Of a stretch of DNA of 7,878 nucleotides, positions 1 through 6,146 are shown piece after piece. Positions within the stretch are counted from its first letter, which is position 1. Each line of letters begins with the position of its first letter. The position numbers and the translations under genes are program-made. The notes beneath the pieces are model-generated. The model did no database searches and was not told the origin of the DNA. It saw only the letters and a program-made list of their open reading frames with translations. Location: positions 1 through 7,878 of the forward strand of contig SSTB01000269.1 in assembly GCA_009469665.1 (NCBI GenBank). The letters are read 5' to 3'. This DNA comes from Azonexaceae bacterium. Its GTDB lineage: Bacteria; Pseudomonadota; Gammaproteobacteria; Burkholderiales; Rhodocyclaceae.

Positions 1-1728
1 GTCGAGTTCCACCCAGAAGCGGCTGCCCTGGCCCTCGACGCTGCTGACGCCGATTTCACCGCCCATGCGGTCGACCAACTGGCGGGAAATGGCAAGCCCC
101 AGGCCGCTCCCCCCATAAACCCGGCCGGTTGATCCGTCGGCCTGGGTGAATTTCTCGAAAATGCGTGCCTGCTGAGCCACCGCAATGCCGATTCCGGTAT
201 CGGAAACGGTGAAGCGAACGCGGCACCGATCAGGCTCGGATTCCGCAGCGATCACGGCAAGCTGGACCCGGCCCTGGGCGGTGAATTTCAGGGCATTGCC
301 CATCAGATTGTCGAGCACCTGGCGCAGGCGCAGGCCGTCCACCACCACGAAATCGGGCAGGGCCGGGTCGATGTCGAGCTCGATTCGCAGTCCCTTGGTC
401 TGCGCCTGGATCTCGTGGAACTGGACGATGCTCTCGGCCAGGGTGCGCAACTCCGTCGTCACCGGCCGCAGTTCCAGCTTGCCGTTCTCGATGCGCGAAA
501 GGTCGAGGATGTCATCCACGATGGCCAGCAGGCTCTTGGTGCTGCGGTGGGCGAGTTCAGCGTGGCGTCGCTGTTCCGGCAGGAGGCGGGATTGCAGGAG
601 GAGTTCCAGCATGCCCAGAACGCCGGTGAAGGGGGTGCGGATTTCGTGGCTCATGTTGGCCAGGAATTCACTCTTGGCCCGGTTGGCGCCTTCTGCTTCC
701 AACCTGGCGTTTTCAAGTTCCTCCTCGGCTCGCTTCTTCTCGCTGACGTCTTCCAGCAGGCAGACGATACCCCGGGCGGCGTTGGCCGGATCGATGGCTT
801 TGGCTGACAGGGCGCACCAGAAAACGCTGCCGTCGGCGCGGCGCATGAGGTGCTCGCCGCGCACGACGTCTTCGGTGGACAGGATCCGCCGCAATTCCGC
901 GGCTGCGGTCTGAAAACTCCCCACGTCCGCGTAGAGCCGGGAAAGCGACATGCCCATCAACTGTTCCTGGGACTGGCGCACCATGGCCGACATCTGACGA
1001 TTGGCGGCCACGACTCGCGGCTGTGCGGCATCGGCCATATCCACGTAGATGATGCCGACCGTGGCCGCGTCCAGGGTGGTCTGCTGAATCGCATCGGTAT
1101 CCGATTTGGCCGTCAGCAAAGCCGCCTCCGCGCGGCGGGTTCGCTGGAGCGAGCGGGCCAGGAAAAACATGATGGCCATGAAGGCGATGATGGTCGCGGC
1201 GATGAAGAGGCGCAACTGCTCCATGCGCACGGCCAGTTCGGCATTCAGGGAAGACAGCGTGCTCCAGTGTTCGAGTTCTGCCGTACCAAACTCCTCACCC
1301 AGACTGCGCACCTGGGCGATGAGGATGGGAAGGCTCGCAGCGATTGCCGGCCCGGACCCGGACACGAGCAACTGTTCGAGCTGCTTATGGACGATGCGCG
1401 TACGACTGGTCAGTTCAGAGCGGCGGTGCTGGGCATCGTCGCTGCCTTCCGCACCGTAGCTGGCCGCCTGGAAGAGCGCGTCGGTGGCCTGGCGCAGCAA
1501 GGCTTCGGTGTCGCCTCCCGGCTGATTGGCCCGCTCCAGCTTGCCCTGGGCTTGCTTGAGGAAGGACTGGGCCTTGAGCAGAGTGCGTGCACCATGCACG
1601 CTGTCGAAATTGGCCGCGAGGAACTGGTTGTGAATTCCGTTGTAATGGACGAATGCGCCCAGGAGCGCCACGCCGATGACGGCGATGCCACACAGGAAAA
1701 GGACGGGAAAAGGTCTGCCGGAAACCAT
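1..1728 (-). CDS. Membrane-bound PAS sensor histidine kinase, possibly hybrid (C-terminus beyond window)
   Basis: The minus strand is open for 576 codons from ATG at 1728 to the window edge, so the 3' end is missing. In order I see: a transmembrane helix at residues 7-26; a periplasmic segment of about 145 residues, rich in predicted helix; a second transmembrane helix near 174-192; a PAS/PAC region at about 215-330; a short coiled linker; and a HisKA dimerisation helix with the H-box [10 protein letters not shown], phospho-acceptor His361. The ATPase domain carries an N-box ([10 protein letters not shown], Asn474 and Asn478), a G1 box DTGIGI (Asp510) and a G2 box GGSGLGL (539-545). It ends with the usual [11 protein letters not shown] segment exactly at the edge. 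Proteins of this architecture autophosphorylate and pass phosphate to a receiver. A fused receiver domain could follow but cannot be seen. Start choice: AGGGG lies only 2 nt before the ATG; an in-frame GTG 18 nt upstream is less convincing. The gene is divergent from the binding-protein gene at 1807. Confidence 0.93.
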   Translation of the reverse strand, partial: MVSGRPFPVLFLCGIAVIGVALLGAFVHYNGIHNQFLAANFDSVHGARTLLKAQSFLKQAQGKLERANQPGGDTEALLRQATDALFQAASYGAEGSDDAQHRRSELTSRTRIVHKQLEQLLVSGSGPAIAASLPILIAQVRSLGEEFGTAELEHWSTLSSLNAELAVRMEQLRLFIAATIIAFMAIMFFLARSLQRTRRAEAALLTAKSDTDAIQQTTLDAATVGIIYVDMADAAQPRVVAANRQMSAMVRQSQEQLMGMSLSRLYADVGSFQTAAAELRRILSTEDVVRGEHLMRRADGSVFWCALSAKAIDPANAARGIVCLLEDVSEKKRAEEELENARLEAEGANRAKSEFLANMSHEIRTPFTGVLGMLELLLQSRLLPEQRRHAELAHRSTKSLLAIVDDILDLSRIENGKLELRPVTTELRTLAESIVQFHEIQAQTKGLRIELDIDPALPDFVVVDGLRLRQVLDNLMGNALKFTAQGRVQLAVIAAESEPDRCRVRFTVSDTGIGIAVAQQARIFEKFTQADGSTGRVYGGSGLGLAISRQLVDRMGGEIGVSSVEGQGSRFWVELD

Positions 1729-1806
1729 GGCCCCTGCTGTTAACACCCCAATGTCAAAGTTCGCACATAATAGATAAAAAACGTCCCGTCACCACCGACC
1801 GGATCA
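1729..1806. promoter_or_regulatory. Divergent intergenic region with AT-rich island, candidate promoters for both flanking genes
   Basis: These 78 bases separate the start of the histidine kinase (minus) from that of the binding protein (plus). Positions 1764-1780 form an AT-rich island in otherwise GC-rich DNA. It contains TATTAT on the minus strand (1772-1767) and CATAAT on the plus strand (1766-1771), each 30-40 nt from the gene it would serve, so overlapping back-to-back -10 elements are plausible. I found no convincing -35 box at 16-18 nt for either. A TTGACA on the minus strand (1757-1752) has no matching -10 downstream. The ribosome site for the plus gene is weak (GGA, 3 nt before the ATG). 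No intrinsic terminator or clear operator is seen. Confidence 0.35.
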
Positions 1807-3045
1807 ATGAACGGAAAATCTCTGCGCCCCTGTCTTCGTCTTCTCGCACTTGCGGCAATGGCCTACCTGCAAGTGGTTGCGGGCTCGGCGCGCGCCGCGG
1901 ATGAATCCATCGCGGTGGGACTACTGCTCGACCTGAAGGGGAGCTACCTCCATCTGGCCGGGCCCGGGTCCGTAACTGCCGCTCGCCTGGCCATCGAGGA
2001 TGTGGGGGGGATGGCCCTTGGGAGGCCGATCCGGGTGGTCTTTGCCGACCACGGTAATGACCCCGCCACAGCGGCGCGCATCGCCCGGGAATGGGCCGAC
2101 GCCGGAACGGTACGGGTCATCGCCGATGTGGTGGGTTCGCCCACCGCCCTGGCAGTGCAGGATACCCTGCGGGATCGCGATTTGTTGACCTTCTACAACG
2201 GGGTCATGACGCCTGCCATCACCGGCAAGGCCTGTGCGGCCAACGCCATCCATTGGATGTACGACGGCTACGCCTTTAATCAGGTCATCGGCGGGGAACT
2301 GACCCGCCTGGGTGCGCGGCGCTGGTATCTCGTCGTGGTCGACAATCAGTTCGGCCGCGATGTGCAGCAGTCCCTGACCGCCATCATCCAGAGCAATGGC
2401 GGGACGGTTCTAGGGAGCGTCACCCACGCCTTCGGCGAGCCCAATCTGTTTGGCAAGCTGCGTCAGGCGGCCCAGTCCGGCGCCGACGTGATCGGCCTGG
2501 TGAATGCCGGCAATGACCTCATCGCTTCGGTGCGACAGGCCTACGATCTTCTAGGGGTCAGCCGGGGCAAGATTGCCCTGGCAGCGGTCGCCACGACCCT
2601 CACCGACGTCCATGTCATGCAGCCGCCACTGGCCCAGGGACTACGGCTTACCCATGCGTTTTACTGGAACCGGGATGATGAATCCCGCGCCTGGTCGCGC
2701 CGCTTTTACGAACGCACCGGAGCCATGCCCACCGACCTGCAGGCCGGCGTCTATTCGGCCTTGACTCACTATTTCAAGGCGGTGGCGGCGGCGGGAACGA
2801 CGGAAAGCCGCGCGGTGGTCGCCCGCCTGCGGGAAATTCCGATCAGGGACGCGGTCGTTCGCAAGGGTATCCTGCGTCCCGATGGCCGCATGGTGCACGA
2901 CGTTCATCTGTTGCAGGTGAAAAAGCCGGCCGAAATTTCCGAAGCTTGGGACTATCTGCGCATCCTCAAGACCATACCGGGTGACGTGGCCTTCCGGCCC
3001 CTGGAAGCGGGGGAGTGTCCCCTGGTGGCCGGCCGGAGGCCCTGA
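1807..3045 (+). CDS. Periplasmic substrate-binding protein, branched-chain amino acid ABC type (Peripla_BP_6)
   Basis: The 412-residue protein begins with a Sec signal peptide: basic start, hydrophobic stretch at about 11-25, and an AxA-type site SARA|AD that would cleave after residue 30. The mature part has the two-lobe type I periplasmic-binding-protein pattern of the LivJ/LivK/UrtA group: AVGLLLDLKGSY near the N-terminus, a VFADHGNDPATAARIAREW segment, a second-lobe opening of type RRWYLVVVDNQFGRD, and a later GADVIGLVNAGNDLI segment. Such proteins bind a small ligand in the periplasm and deliver it to an ABC permease or a sensor. The ligand cannot be told from sequence. No permease or ATPase gene lies in this window: the next gene, 19 nt away, is convergent and unrelated, and the gene on the other side is a sensor kinase. 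It therefore looks like an orphan binding protein that may serve signalling. The start is set by the signal peptide, although the Shine-Dalgarno is poor. Confidence 0.9.
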   Translation: MNGKSLRPCLRLLALAAMAYLQVVAGSARAADESIAVGLLLDLKGSYLHLAGPGSVTAARLAIEDVGGMALGRPIRVVFADHGNDPATAARIAREWADAGTVRVIADVVGSPTALAVQDTLRDRDLLTFYNGVMTPAITGKACAANAIHWMYDGYAFNQVIGGELTRLGARRWYLVVVDNQFGRDVQQSLTAIIQSNGGTVLGSVTHAFGEPNLFGKLRQAAQSGADVIGLVNAGNDLIASVRQAYDLLGVSRGKIALAAVATTLTDVHVMQPPLAQGLRLTHAFYWNRDDESRAWSRRFYERTGAMPTDLQAGVYSALTHYFKAVAAAGTTESRAVVARLREIPIRDAVVRKGILRPDGRMVHDVHLLQVKKPAEISEAWDYLRILKTIPGDVAFRPLEAGECPLVAGRRP

Positions 3046-3064
3046 ACCTGATTTCCGGGCGGCG

Positions 3065-4210
3065 TCAGAGCAGCGCCCGCAGGCTTGCGAGGAGCGCCAG
3101 CGCGTCTCCGCCGTCGTTATAGCCCTGGACGGAAACCCGCAACAGGATCCGGTTCGACCATTCGATGATGGGCACCTCGACGCGGTGCTCATCGTAGAGG
3201 CGTCTCTTGAGGAGCGCCGTATCGGTGGCGGGCGGCAGCAGGGCCGACCCCATCTGGAGCGGAAATTCGGCGCCAGGGCGGTGAAGGGTGGGGAGCCCGG
3301 TGAACCGGTCGATTTCTTCCAGCATCTCGGCCAGGAGGCGACTGCACTGCCTGCGTACCGTCGCCCAGTCATGGTCGGACGCAAATTCCAGGGCCGCAGG
3401 GACCGCCAGCAGGGCGCTCGGGTCGTCGGTCCCGGTCCATTGCAGGCGGGCCGCAAGGCTGGCCGAAGTTCCGTTCTCGTCCCCCCAACTGACGACCAGG
3501 GGCTGCAGCGCTTCCTGTCTGTCGCGCCGAACGTGCAGGAAGGCAGCGCCGCGGGGCGTCAGGGCCCATTTGTGCAGATTGCCGGTGAAGTAGTCGGCGC
3601 CAAGGGCGTCCAGGTGAAGAGGGATTTGCCCCGGGGCGTGGGCGCCGTCAACCAGGACCGCGATACCGCTGGCCCGCGCCCGGCGGCAGATGTCCTCCAC
3701 GGGCAAGCGGATGGCAGTCGGCGAGGTGATGAGACTGAGAAAGATGAGGCGCGTCCTGGGCGTCACCCCGGACCACAGGGCATCGGCCAGCGCGCCGGCG
3801 TCGGCGGCGAGGAAGGGAAGGGACTGCCTGCGGTAGTGGGCTCCTTGAGCCGCGCATACCCGGGTCCAGACGAGATCGCAGGCGCCGTACTCCTGGTCGC
3901 TGGCCAATACTTCGTCACCCGGGTCCAGCGCCAGGGAGCGGGCGACGAGATTGACGGCATAGGTGACGTTGGGTACCAGGAGGAGATCCTCCGGCACAGC
4001 CCCGAACTCGGCGGCGAGACGATGGCGCACCCCGGCCAGCAGCCCTTCGAGGTCACGGCCTAGAAAACGCACCGGCTGCCTTTCCAGACGGCGCTGCCAG
4101 CGGCGCCAGGCGGCGAAGACGGGCCGTGGAACGGCTCCGAAGGATCCGTGGTTGAGGAAATGGATCTTCGGATCCAGAAGGAAGAGCGATTTGAGATTCG
4201 GGTCCGGCAT
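3065..4210 (-). CDS. Class V aminotransferase-fold PLP enzyme (isopenicillin N epimerase/EgtE-like)
   Basis: A 381-residue fold-type I PLP enzyme. The N-terminal FLNHGSFGAVP (18-28) is typical of the CefD/isopenicillin N epimerase-like branch of class V aminotransferases. Other family marks are NVTYAVNLVARSL (81-93), the cofactor-binding LVDGAHAPGQ (186-195, Asp188 for the pyridine nitrogen and His191) and YFTGNLHKW, where Lys214 should form the Schiff base. Length is usual for the group, which includes epimerases, cysteine desulfurase-like C-S lyases and EgtE of ergothioneine synthesis; the substrate cannot be chosen here. No egtB/egtD, beta-lactam or Fe-S assembly gene is adjacent, so no pathway follows from context. 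Start: GGAG at 4219-4216 is 5 nt before the ATG, and little sequence precedes the conserved NHGSFG. The stop is 19 nt from the convergent stop of the binding protein with no hairpin between them. It is divergent from the acyltransferase gene. Confidence 0.9.
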   Translation of the reverse strand: MPDPNLKSLFLLDPKIHFLNHGSFGAVPRPVFAAWRRWQRRLERQPVRFLGRDLEGLLAGVRHRLAAEFGAVPEDLLLVPNVTYAVNLVARSLALDPGDEVLASDQEYGACDLVWTRVCAAQGAHYRRQSLPFLAADAGALADALWSGVTPRTRLIFLSLITSPTAIRLPVEDICRRARASGIAVLVDGAHAPGQIPLHLDALGADYFTGNLHKWALTPRGAAFLHVRRDRQEALQPLVVSWGDENGTSASLAARLQWTGTDDPSALLAVPAALEFASDHDWATVRRQCSRLLAEMLEEIDRFTGLPTLHRPGAEFPLQMGSALLPPATDTALLKRRLYDEHRVEVPIIEWSNRILLRVSVQGYNDGGDALALLASLRALL

Positions 4211-4330
4211 CGCGGCTCCACGACAAGGGCCTGCTGCAGCGTGCCTACCGGAAACGTCCGGGGCTTAGTCAGGCCTCGTGGGCAGGATACCGCAGCCGGG
4301 ACCTCTGCGACGGCCGTACCCGACCAGACG

Positions 4331-4366
4331 CCCTGGGGGCATTTCAAGGCGGGCCTTGCCCCAGGG
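4331..4366. repeat. Bulged inverted repeat / potential long hairpin
   Basis: CCCTGGGG (4331-4338) pairs perfectly with CCCCAGGG (4359-4366). Nested inside, CAAGG (4345-4349) pairs with CCTTG (4354-4358) around a CGGG loop. Only GCATTT (4339-4344) is unpaired on one side, giving 13 base pairs with a one-sided 6-nt bulge. No T-run follows on either strand, so this is not a standard intrinsic terminator. It could be a structured element in a leader transcript, a protein-binding site, or a chance GC-rich fold. Confidence 0.55.
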
Positions 4367-4396
4367 GCTCGCTGTCGGGCCGCGGCTCGATTTCGG

Positions 4397-4421
4397 TAGT
4401 AAACTCCGCTTCTTTTTGACA
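4397..4421 (+). promoter_or_regulatory. Weak candidate promoter elements for the envelope cassette
   Basis: TAGTAAACT at 4397-4405 contains TAAACT (4400-4405), a four-of-six match to the sigma-70 -10 box, and would give a leader of roughly 75 nt before the acyltransferase. TTGACA at 4416-4421 is a perfect -35 hexamer, but what lies 17 nt downstream (CCTCCG) is not a -10 box, so it is probably coincidental. Neither arrangement has both boxes, hence the low confidence. Confidence 0.2.
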
Positions 4422-4485
4422 GGGGGGCCACCCGCGCTCCTCCGGGCGGCGCAGCGTCCGGGGCGGCAGTTGCGGGCCACAGGAA

Positions 4486-5379
4486 ATGAGCAGGGTACGC
4501 AATGGCTTGAGCTGGCTCGTGGCGGGATGCCTGTGGCTGCTGCATTTCTTGCCCATGGGCGTGCTGTCCCGGGTGGGAAGGACTCTGGGCGGTATTCTCT
4601 ACCGCTTTGGCAAGCAGCGCCGCCACGTGGCCAGGACCAATATCGGACTGTGTTTCCCTGAACTGAGTGCCGAGGAGCGCGAAGCGCTGGTGCTCGAGCA
4701 TTTCAAACTCCTGGGACGCAGCTTGATCGAGCGGGGGCTCTTCTGGTGGGGTAGTCCGGAGCGACTGGATCGCCTTGTCCGGGCTAGCAACGCCCACCGG
4801 GTGCGGGAACTGCTCGATGCCGGCAAGCCCGTGATTCTCCTGGCACCGCATTTTCTTGGCCTCGATGCTGGCGGGGTCGCGGTGAGCCGGCGTTTCGACG
4901 TTATCAGCCTGTACGCGACGCAAAGCAATCCCGTCTTCGACCGCCTTCTTTACCGGGGGCGTCGTCGCTTTGGGGACCAGTTGCTCTTATCGCGGCAGGA
5001 CGGCACGCGGGCCACCGTGAAGGCCATGCGGGCAGGCCGTCCCTTCTACTATCTTCCTGACCTGAACGCGCGGCGCCGGGATGCCGTCTTCGCGCCGTTC
5101 TTCGGCATTCCCGCCGCAACGGTCAGCGGGTTGCCCCGCCTAGCCCGCTTGGCCGGAGCCACCATCGTTCCCTGCCTCACCCGCTTGCTCCCGGGGGGCC
5201 TGGGCTACGAAGTCAGTTTCGAAGAAGCGTGGACCGATTATCCCAGCGAGGATCCTGATGCCGACACGGCGCGCATGAACGCCTGGATCGAAGCCGCCGT
5301 ACGCACCATGCCGGCCCAGTACTACTGGGTTCACCGTCGCTTTAAGACCCGCCCGCAAGGCGAAGCCCGCATCTACTAG
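4486..5379 (+). CDS. LpxL/HtrB-family lipid A (lysophospholipid) acyltransferase
   Basis: A 297-residue inner-membrane acyltransferase of the bacterial lipid A family, which transfers a fatty acyl chain from acyl-ACP to a lipid A precursor or related lipid on the cytoplasmic face. Residues 8-30 form a hydrophobic N-terminal anchor. The catalytic HX4D motif is PHFLGLD (His122, Asp127). YYLPDLN (188-194) with VFAPFFGIPA (201-210) matches the family's second conserved block, and the C-terminus YYWVHRRFKTRP is highly characteristic. Length is normal. Which acyl position is modified cannot be read from sequence, so I give no lpxL/lpxM symbol. Start: the ATG at 4486 has AGGA at 4481-4484, only 1 nt away, which is unusually close. 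The next in-frame ATG (residue 24) would remove most of the anchor, so I keep 4486. The downstream LPS kinase gene begins 8 nt after the stop, so the two are almost certainly co-transcribed. Confidence 0.92.
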   Translation: MSRVRNGLSWLVAGCLWLLHFLPMGVLSRVGRTLGGILYRFGKQRRHVARTNIGLCFPELSAEEREALVLEHFKLLGRSLIERGLFWWGSPERLDRLVRASNAHRVRELLDAGKPVILLAPHFLGLDAGGVAVSRRFDVISLYATQSNPVFDRLLYRGRRRFGDQLLLSRQDGTRATVKAMRAGRPFYYLPDLNARRRDAVFAPFFGIPAATVSGLPRLARLAGATIVPCLTRLLPGGLGYEVSFEEAWTDYPSEDPDADTARMNAWIEAAVRTMPAQYYWVHRRFKTRPQGEARIY

Positions 5380-5387
5380 GAAAGGCC

Positions 5388-6065
5388 ATGCCCAGTACCG
5401 TCGAATCTCCTGTCGCCGACCTGCCGCAATCCTTCGAGGCGTGGTGGTCCGTCCCGGGGAACTGGGTCGAGGAACCCAATCGGCGCCGCGGCGGCTGGAG
5501 CGGCATGCTGCGTGCGACCCTGGGAGGCCGGCTCTATTACGTGAAAAAGCAGTGCAACCACCTGCATCGCTCCCTGGCCAGCCCCCGGGGTGAGCCGACG
5601 ACAGAGAGGGAGTATCGCAACATCCTTCGATTGGAGAGCCTGGGCATTCGCGTGCCGCACCCGGTTTTCCGGGGCAGCGGGCGTACTACGGACGGGTACG
5701 CGGGAATTCTGGTGACCGAGGCCCTGGAAGGTTTCGTGTCCCTCGACACCCTCGAGGCCGACGCGGTGGCAGACCGCCGCTTACTGGCCGAGAAAGTTGG
5801 GGCGGTCATCGGCATCCTGCATCGCGCCCAGTTGCAGCACAGTTGCCTGTACGACAAACACATCATGGTGCGGGGGCAGGGTGCTCAGGTGGAAGTCGCC
5901 CTCATCGACCTGGAGAAATTGCGCCGACCCATGCTCCCCTGGCGGGCGGCGGCCCACGATCTGGACCAACTTTCCCGGCATCAGTCCCTTTGGGACGACG
6001 GGGATTGGCGTGCGCTACTGGCCGCCCATGCGCTCGCCCTGCGCGGGTCCGGCAAGCCGGCCTGA
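5388..6065 (+). CDS. LPS kinase InaA/WaaP-family protein
   Basis: A 225-residue protein-kinase-like-fold protein of the lipopolysaccharide kinase (Kdo/WaaP, InaA) group. Members are thought to phosphorylate sugars of the LPS inner core in the cytoplasm. The N-terminal WVEEPNRRRGGWSG (26-39) includes the glycine-rich loop. YYVKKQ supplies the ATP-anchoring lysine (Lys53 or Lys54), and the TTEREYRN helix gives its glutamate partner (Glu74 or Glu76). VTEALEGFVSL (109-119) is the hinge, HSCLYDKHIMV (151-161) the catalytic loop and LIDLEKLRRP (172-181) the metal-binding DFG equivalent, Asp174. DLDQLSRH follows at 191-198. The loop has Cys153 where classical kinases have the HRD aspartate, which I treat as a family variant rather than decay. 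Start: AGGAAAGG (5378-5385) overlaps the TAG stop of the acyltransferase and sits well before the ATG, implying translational coupling. The exact sugar substrate is not determinable. Confidence 0.88.
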   Translation: MPSTVESPVADLPQSFEAWWSVPGNWVEEPNRRRGGWSGMLRATLGGRLYYVKKQCNHLHRSLASPRGEPTTEREYRNILRLESLGIRVPHPVFRGSGRTTDGYAGILVTEALEGFVSLDTLEADAVADRRLLAEKVGAVIGILHRAQLQHSCLYDKHIMVRGQGAQVEVALIDLEKLRRPMLPWRAAAHDLDQLSRHQSLWDDGDWRALLAAHALALRGSGKPA

Positions 6066-6146
6066 GTGGGAAAACAGTATACTTGCGGCCTCTGCCGCCG
6101 CCAGGAGTCCTGCGGCTCACCCCGAACCCGTCGATAGGAAACCATT
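6066..6146 (+). promoter_or_regulatory. 81-nt intergenic leader with possible internal promoter and small hairpin
   Basis: Thirteen bases after the kinase stop lies GTATACT, giving a -10-like TATACT at 6078-6083. No good -35 is seen 16-18 nt upstream, so any promoter would be weak or activator-dependent. GCGGC (6085-6089) and GCCGC (6094-6098) form a perfect 5-bp hairpin with loop CTCT just after the expected start site. CAGGAGTCCTG (6102-6112) is a near-palindrome. No T-run follows, so this is not an obvious terminator and the cassette may read through. Confidence 0.3.
6136..6140 (+). promoter_or_regulatory. Shine-Dalgarno AGGAA fixing a TTG start
   Basis: AGGAA ends 6 nt before TTG at 6147, an ideal spacing. 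An in-frame TAG at 6135-6137 overlaps its first bases, so translation in this frame cannot begin further upstream. Together these place the carbamoyltransferase start at TTG. Confidence 0.75.

Larger units (their letters stand above)
4211..4485. other. Non-coding divergent intergenic region between aminotransferase and acyltransferase genes
   Basis: These 275 bases separate two divergently transcribed genes. Open frames cross the region on both strands, but none resembles a known protein or has a convincing start, and they extend antisense into the neighbours, as expected at this GC content. The region holds the ribosome-binding site of the aminotransferase (4219-4216, minus), a long bulged inverted repeat (4331-4366) and a less GC-rich patch (4389-4421) that is the most likely place for an acyltransferase promoter. 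I see no tRNA-like or riboswitch fold that I can name. Confidence 0.6.

Noticed and set aside
850..1743. 297-codon open frame on the plus strand, plus another at 185-913
   Set aside because: Both lie antisense to the histidine kinase, whose motifs (H, N, G1, G2 boxes) are unmistakable. The plus-strand translations are low-complexity and match no family I know.
3046..3064. Bidirectional terminator between the convergent genes
   Set aside because: The 19-base gap has no stem-loop followed by T residues. Only short GC-rich pairings are possible in the adjacent coding sequence.
2641..3456. 271-codon minus-strand open frame
   Set aside because: Overlaps the binding protein antisense and the aminotransferase in another frame, and has no domain features.
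2981..4063. 360-codon plus-strand open frame
   Set aside because: Antisense shadow of the class V aminotransferase, with no start signal or recognisable domain. Typical of GC-rich DNA.
4416..4421. Perfect TTGACA as a -35 box for the acyltransferase
   Set aside because: The bases 17 nt downstream are CCTCCG and no -10-like hexamer is found at 16-18 nt, so the match is probably chance.
4060..4923. 287-codon minus-strand open frame spanning the 4211-4485 region
   Set aside because: It overlaps the starts of two well-supported genes, and its translation shows no conserved motif. It is the only long frame across the intergenic region but I see no support for it.
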